From Posidonia oceanica (Eukaryota > Streptophyta > Magnoliopsida > Alismatales > Posidoniaceae): DNA of 64,000 nucleotides. Location: contig JAZBRS010000035.1 of NCBI GenBank assembly GCA_037176725.1, positions 43,472,001 to 43,536,000 of the forward strand, in the 5' to 3' direction. Under the pieces are notes generated by a model. The model was given only the letters and a program-made list of their open reading frames with translations. It was not told the DNA's origin and made no database searches. Each line of letters starts with the position of its first letter. Within the stretch, counting starts at the first letter, position 1. This document shows positions 58,673 to 64,000 of the stretch, one piece after another. The translations under genes were made by a program, and so were the position numbers.

Positions 58673-60511
58673 ACTTCTTACCTCTCTTTTGTTTCCTGCA
58701 TTGTCTTTTTCTTTTCGTTTTGTTTTGTTTTTGTGGTTTTTCGCCTTGCCTGAAAATCGTAAAAAGCATAAAATCAACAAAACCTATTAAAAAGCATGCA
58801 TCCCTTCTGCTTCTTACATTCATCTCATTCCACCCGGGCTGGCAACCCTAACTGCTCGGCGATAGGTCTGTTAACCTATCACTTTCGGGCTAATATCCCT
58901 AACTATTCGACGATAGGTCCGTCAACCTATCACCTTGCACATTCCTCTGCACATAGCTATCATCTCATGCATTCATGCCATCCTGTATATACCTGTCATC
59001 TGGCATGTCATCTCCTGCATATACATGTCAATTCTTGCATCCTGTAAAGCAAAAGCACAAAAAAAAAATCAAGAAAATCAGAAAACGCAAAAATATTTTC
59101 TCGCATTGCTGTTGGTTTTCCCTGTTTATGTTTTCTTAAACCAAAAAACCATAAAAAATACAAAACCAATGCAAAAATCCAAAAGCATGCTTGTCCCTTC
59201 CCTTCTAAAATATACAAAACCCATAAACAATTGTATAATCAGAAACCTGGCTACGGACAAACAAGCAGCGCCTGGAGGATGTCAAGCAGTGACAATCTCA
59301 GGCAGGTCTCACCCGAGCAGTGCCATCTCTTGCATGTGGCCACAAAGTGAGACTGAGAGCAGAATAGAGCATCTCGCTGAGTTTCAGAACTCCCAGAAGC
59401 GAGATCCACCTTATCAAGAGAGTCCACTGAACATGGAGAGGACCGAAGCAGAGCAGAGCATAGCCAGAGGCTGTAAGCACACATTGCAGAGGCTGAAGGT
59501 GTACGCTGATTAGCCGAACTCTTAATGCCTTGTCTAGGACTGTTACCCCAAGAGGGCGAAGTCATGCATGTCCAAAAGAATAGAGATCATGTGAGCAGAA
59601 AAATATGATAATATGATATGCATGCTGAGCATAAAAGAAGTATGAAGAAAGAAGTTGAAGAAAGAAGGCGCTCATGAGAGGAGTGATTCGGACGAGCGTC
59701 GAAGCCACCTCAGTTATCAACTTCAAGCGCCACACTGGCAACTGCACATGACATCATATCTGGAGGACCTGGCCCCACCCTCCGAGCACAGCAGCACGCT
59801 CCAACCCCTATGCAGACAACACTTACTTCCTAGAAGGCTAGATGCAGATCCAATCACTCATGAGGGAAAAAGAAACATCATCCTGTGAGCGTCAAAAGCG
59901 GTAGTCGGTCCCCAAGGAATTAAGACGGAGGCTGTGAAGCTACATCCAACGTCTCTGCTACCTGCATGCAACCAAAGGCTATACTCTGCAAAGCCAAAGC
60001 CTCATCCTAAGCCAAGAGTGAGAATGAGAGCCATCGACTACATCTCCGCATGGCGCTGCTCGAGGATCGAGTCTCCTAAGTTAGAAAGTGCAGAAGCACC
60101 CTCTTAACAGCCGCTTCTAAGTCCAAAGCCACCAAAAAATGCATACTGTAATATACTATTATCTTCTTCTCTCTCTATTTTCGAAAATCGGAGTCAAGGA
60201 TGAGCACCTTCTGCCTGGCCTCGCTCAGAGGCTCCGTGCTTTTCAAAAGTTTTGCCGCCCACCGCGTTGGGTAGGTCCTTGATGAACGGCATGTCCCTCG
60301 TCTGTCACCTCGTGACCCCATGAAGCATGTCCGCGCTGAGACCATTGCACACCCACCACGGGGGTTTTCTGTTCTCTTTGCATCATTCTATCATTCCTTT
60401 GCATCCGGGCTGGCAACCCTAACTGCTCGGTGATAGGTTCATCAACCTATCATTCACCCATCCTCGCATTTCGGTGCCAGGGACTGTCCCCTGGTATTAG
60501 GATTCGACTGT

Positions 60512-60538
60512 CCCTTGGTATCATCTTGATACCAGGGG
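60512..60538 (+). other. Strong hairpin in the 3' non-coding region of D
   Basis: CCCTTGGTATCA-TCT-TGATACCAGGGG type, 12-bp arms, one T-G pair; followed by GCATCTTTTTGC. Confidence 0.8.
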
Positions 60539-62207
60539 CATCTTTTTGCTGCCCCATGGTATCCCATTCCCATCTCCATTGGGCTGACATCCCCAACTGT
60601 CGTGGAAGTGTCTCCGGACCTCCGCCATGCCTTCTGGTTCCGTATTCCCACCCCCTTTCCACCCTCATCGGGTTGATAGCCCTAACTATCCGATGATGAG
60701 TCCATTAACTCCTCAGCGGGCTGATAGCCCTAACTATCCCGTGATGAGTCCGTCAACTCCTCAGTGGGCTGATAGCCTTAACTATCTGGCGATAGGTCTG
60801 TTAACCTATCACCCATTTCATCGTAGTTTAATAGCATTCTGATGCATATCATGGCATATCATCAGCATTCGCATTGCATGACATCATATAGCTTCCTTGT
60901 GTCCTCTGTAGAGTCAGTCCTAGTACTGCATCTCATCATTGCCCGAGCTTCGCGTGCTTAGGATTCAAACTCCTGGTTCGCTACTGCCTAAGGTAGCATC
61001 CTCAGCACCCGCAAGACTTTCACAGCTTGCCGGCTTTGGATGATGCTCGTGGTAGTGCACGGCCTTGAGATTGTCTTCTCGGCTTCGCATGCCCAGCGCT
61101 CCACTGTTTATACCTTGCATTTCACTGCATGGCATTGCGCGCTTAGGACTCGAACCCGTGGTTTACGTACTACCTAAGGTAGCATCCTCAGCACCCGCAA
61201 GACTTTCGTAGCTTGCCGGCTTTGGATGATACTCGCAGTAGTGCGCAGCCTCGGATCGTTTCCTCGGTCTCGCGTGCCTTATTGCATAACATTGCACCCT
61301 TATTGCGCTGCTGCTCCTCTGTGGTCCTTACACCAACTTCTGCATTTCGCTTTCCCTGGCCCGCGCCCACCACCACATGCACACCCACAGCATATTTACT
61401 TCTCAGCACTTTACTTTCAGCCATTACTTTCCAGCATCTTTACTTTCCAACACCTTTAAATTCAGCCTTTACATTCAGTCTTTACATTCAGCACTTTCTT
61501 TTCAAGCGCTCTACTTCCAGCACTTTCTTTCAGCACTTTACATCAAGTACTTTACTTCCAGCAATTTCCTTTCAGCACTTTACTTGCAACCCTTTACTTT
61601 CAGCTCTTGCATCGCATTGCATTCGCTGCCCTCTCCCGTGCATGTACCATCTCGCTTTCCCCCAGAGGAGTACAGCGCAGTAAGCTTTAGCGTAAGCATA
61701 TCATTTGCATTTGCATAACATTCGTCTGCATTCATCTGCATTTGCATTCACCCCTCCTCGTAGTGCCTAGGACCCTCCTTTGCATTGCATTACCCCTTCC
61801 TGCCTTTTCCACTCGCCTACTGCCTCGCCTGGAGGCAAGCATTTCTCTTCCTTGAGACCTCGTGAGTTCCTGCTCACTTTCACTTGTCCCACACGGGCAA
61901 GGACCTTTGGCCTCCCCAGGACTAGCAGCCAACTTGCCTGAGCGGCAAGCGTGCTGGTCCTCCTGAAGCCCCTGTTGCGCAAGCTTGGACGAGCAGCCAA
62001 CTTGTTGCATTGCATCCTCACCCTTTCTGCTTTCTCTCTCTACTTCTCCTTTGCTTCAGCATGCATCACCCTGCACTGCACCACACCGCACATGCATCCA
62101 CACTAGCACTAGCAGCATAGCAAACACCCACAACACACATACACCAGCACAGCACTTCTTCATGCATAACGTCATGCATAGCGTCATGCATCGCATGCTA
62201 GTCAAAC

Positions 62208-62346
62208 ATCAGCATCAACATCAGCATCAGCATCAGCATCAGCATCAACATCAGCATCAGCATCAGCATCAGCATCATCGGCATCAGCATCAGCATCAGC
62301 ATCATCAGCATCAGCATCATCAGCATCAGCATCAACATCAGCAGTA
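62208..62346 (+). repeat. (CATCAG)n microsatellite near the end of D
   Basis: About 23 near-perfect hexamer units. B has a degenerate GATGCT-rich counterpart at 30395-30450 on the opposite strand. Confidence 0.95.
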
Positions 62347-62523
62347 TCTGTACTAACTTTTACTAACTTCTGCATTTGCATTTTGCATTGCGGCAACAAG
62401 TCATGACTTTCGGTGCACCCACCGAATAAGTGACTCACGTCTATAGCAACGTCTGGCTCTCTCTGGTCAGATGGGGTGTCTTGTCAACCCTAAGCAGCGG
62501 CCTCGCTTCGCTTGACCTCGCTC

Positions 62524-62536
62524 AGGGAGGGGCATC
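62524..62536 (+). promoter_or_regulatory. Polypurine tract of element D
   Basis: AGGGAGGGGCATC directly before the 3' LTR. Confidence 0.85.
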
Positions 62537-64000
62537 TGTTGACACCCCATTTTGACAGGCTTGATCAATTGGAATCTCCGGGTAGCTTCGGGATTCAAAC
62601 CTAGGTCTAAACCTACACAATCATTTTCATCGTTTTCTCCAAAACTAGACTAAACTTGACCTAGAATTCCACCCCTTTCCCAAGCCCAAAAACAACCCAA
62701 AAACCATAGGAAAACTCATCATCCCCAACTTAGCAAACCTACCCAAGAACCCTCAAATTTTCAACCTAAAACCACTCCCAAAAATCCTAGAAAACCTAGG
62801 TAAAACTACCCTTTTTCTATACCTCAAAACCCTTCCAAAACTTTCCCAAAACTAAACCTAAACCATAGGTCCAACACTAGAGACCCTAGGCCACACACAC
62901 CCCAAGTTTCACCACTTTTCAAAACCCCAAACCCCTCCATTTACCCAAGTTAACCTTTTCTCTCTCCTGGATTATTCTTTTCTCTCTCCTCTCTCTCTCC
63001 TGATTATCCTCCTTCTTTTCACCCCCTTCTCTCCCTTCTTCTTACCTGGCTGTGGGCCCCCCTTGTGCTTCTATCTCTTCTGAATCTTATTTGTATTTTT
63101 ATCTTATTTTTAGCATTTTCTTTGGTCTTCAAAAAATTATTTTCTTTCAACTCTTCCTTCTCCTCTTTATTCCCTCATTTCTCCCTTTTCTTCTTCCTTT
63201 TCCTTTTCTTTTCCTTTCTCTCACTAAATCACTAAAAAATCCTTAAAAACCTTTAAAACCCTAAAACAAAAGGAAAGCAAACCAAAACCCTAAAATAAAT
63301 AATTAAAAACTTAAACAAACCACTAAAAACCAAAAACCTAACTAAATCTAGCTAAAATGGAAAACTAAGAATGCAACTTAAAAATGCAAAACAAACAAAG
63401 GAAAAATGCTGTAAAATCAAGGAAAAAACCAAATTGTAATCAAAACAAGTAAAAGTAAAATCCTATTAAAAAACAATCAAGAAAACAAATCCTAAGAAGA
63501 AAGAAAACAATTAAGAAAACATTAAGACAGCTACTTAAGAAAAAGAGAAACTTAACAATCCTAAAAAGAAACAATTTGAAAACATAATTAACAAAAAAAA
63601 TAATAAAAACAAACAATCAAAATTCTAAAAACACTTAATCAAAACTTAACAAGAAAACTTAACTAAAAAATATTAAAAGAAATTAACAAACAAAATCAAA
63701 TCTAAAAGGAAACTTAAACAAAACCCTAAAAAGATTAAAATCAAAAATCTAAAACTCACCCTCATTAATCTAAAAACAAACTTTAAAAAATCCTAATTAA
63801 CATCCCAAGTATTTAACAAGAAAAGCATAATTAAAAAACAACTTAAAAGACTTAACAAACATATAAACAAAATAAAAAACAAATCAAAAACAAGGAAAAC
63901 CCTAAAAACCCTAATCAAAACTAAATCTCCTTAAACCTAATTAACCAATTAAAAACAACCATTAAAAAACTTAATCAAAGTCCTAACTTAAAACACAACC
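62537..64000 (+). repeat. 3' LTR of element D, first 1464 bases
   Basis: Matches 49054 onward almost base for base, and runs off the window. Confidence 0.95.

Larger units (their letters stand above)
58374..62523 (+). repeat. Post-gag and 3' non-coding repeat region of element D
   Basis: No gene. In order: splice-donor-like site (58666/58667), paired-hairpin units (58838-58935), the stretch that is the B target in C (near 59562), more paired-hairpin units (60405-60452, 60662-60815), a strong hairpin (60512-60538), longer units with 'CCTAAGGTAGCATCCTCAGC' (60985 and 61172), 'tttactttcagca' units (61390-61610) and a CATCAG microsatellite. Confidence 0.75.
13306..64000 (+). mobile_element. Element C: gag-only Tat-like LTR retrotransposon, interrupted by B and D, right end outside the window
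   Basis: The 5' LTR is 13306-18112, gag 19575-21711, the internal region is interrupted at 22883/43673 by element B, and the 3' LTR starts at 46591 after a polypurine tract and is itself interrupted at 49054 by element D. Without B the internal region is about 7.7 kb, with gag as the only coding sequence. The five bases before the element are GTCAC, the expected target duplication, not testable here. The first few hundred bases of the two LTRs differ at only a few percent of sites by eye. Confidence 0.88.
49054..64000 (+). mobile_element. Element D: gag-only Tat-like LTR retrotransposon in the 3' LTR of C, right end outside the window
   Basis: 5' LTR 49054-54956, primer binding site, leader, gag 56252-58373, 3' repeat region, polypurine tract, 3' LTR from 62537. 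The internal region is 7580 bp with gag as the only coding sequence. The five bases before it are CCATT. The visible parts of its two LTRs are nearly identical, more so than for C, so D looks the youngest of the large elements. Confidence 0.92.

Noticed and set aside
62202..62438. Asp/Ala or His/Gln repeat proteins over the CATCAG tract
   Set aside because: A microsatellite is open in several frames on both strands.

Overview
The window is nuclear DNA from a flowering plant. The species cannot be told from the sequence. It contains no ordinary gene neighbourhood: almost every base belongs to very large Ty3/gypsy LTR retrotransposons that look like the Tat (Ogre-like) lineage, inserted into one another. 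The evidence is LTRs of 2.4 to 5.9 kb starting TGTAGACACC or TGTTGACACC, a primer binding site of the type TGGCGACTCYGCTGGGGA, Tat-type gag with a C-x2-H-x4-H-x4-C knuckle, and Tat-type integrase. All reading frames are broken, so this reads as old, silenced heterochromatin.

Layout. (1) 1-13215: element A, minus strand, left end outside the window. It has a 5' LTR (10797-13215), leader with reiterated primer binding sites, broken gag (about 7936-9282) fused by deletion to the end of pol (integrase, 6691-7935), and then two intron-containing genes in antisense (plus strand): a plant mobile domain (PMD) pseudogene (about 937-3260) and a DUF7745-like gene with one stop (3901-5186). (2) 13216-13305: a 90-bp scrap of integrase on the plus strand, from an older element E that both A and C entered. 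(3) 13306 to beyond the window: element C, plus strand, with 5' LTR 13306-18112 (holding two SINE copies), gag 19575-21711, and 3' LTR from 46591. (4) 22884-43672: element B, minus strand, inside C with an exact 5-bp target duplication ACATG. Its 3' LTR holds a 1499-bp hAT-like DNA transposon (25669-27167, 8-bp duplication ACTGTAGC) that has captured part of a host gene for an organellar OB-fold single-stranded-DNA-binding-like protein, intron included. (5) 49054 to beyond the window: element D, plus strand, inside C's 3' LTR; its own 3' LTR starts at 62537.

B, C and D share one design: LTR of about 5 to 6 kb, an internal region of about 7.6 kb with gag as the only coding region, a conserved splice donor after gag, and about 3 to 4 kb of non-coding repeats before the polypurine tract. 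None has protease, reverse transcriptase, RNase H or integrase, so they look like a non-autonomous family moved by enzymes from elsewhere. Insertion order read from the nesting: E first, then A and C, then B and D into C, then hAT into B.

The most interesting material is what is conserved although no protein is: tandem units in the 3' non-coding region that form two small hairpins each, with matched changes in both arms; a separate strong hairpin whose variants keep pairing by G-U only in the element-sense strand; tandemly repeated primer-binding-site-like sequences; and a stem bracketing the polypurine tract. Together these suggest RNA structure under selection in a trans-mobilised RNA.
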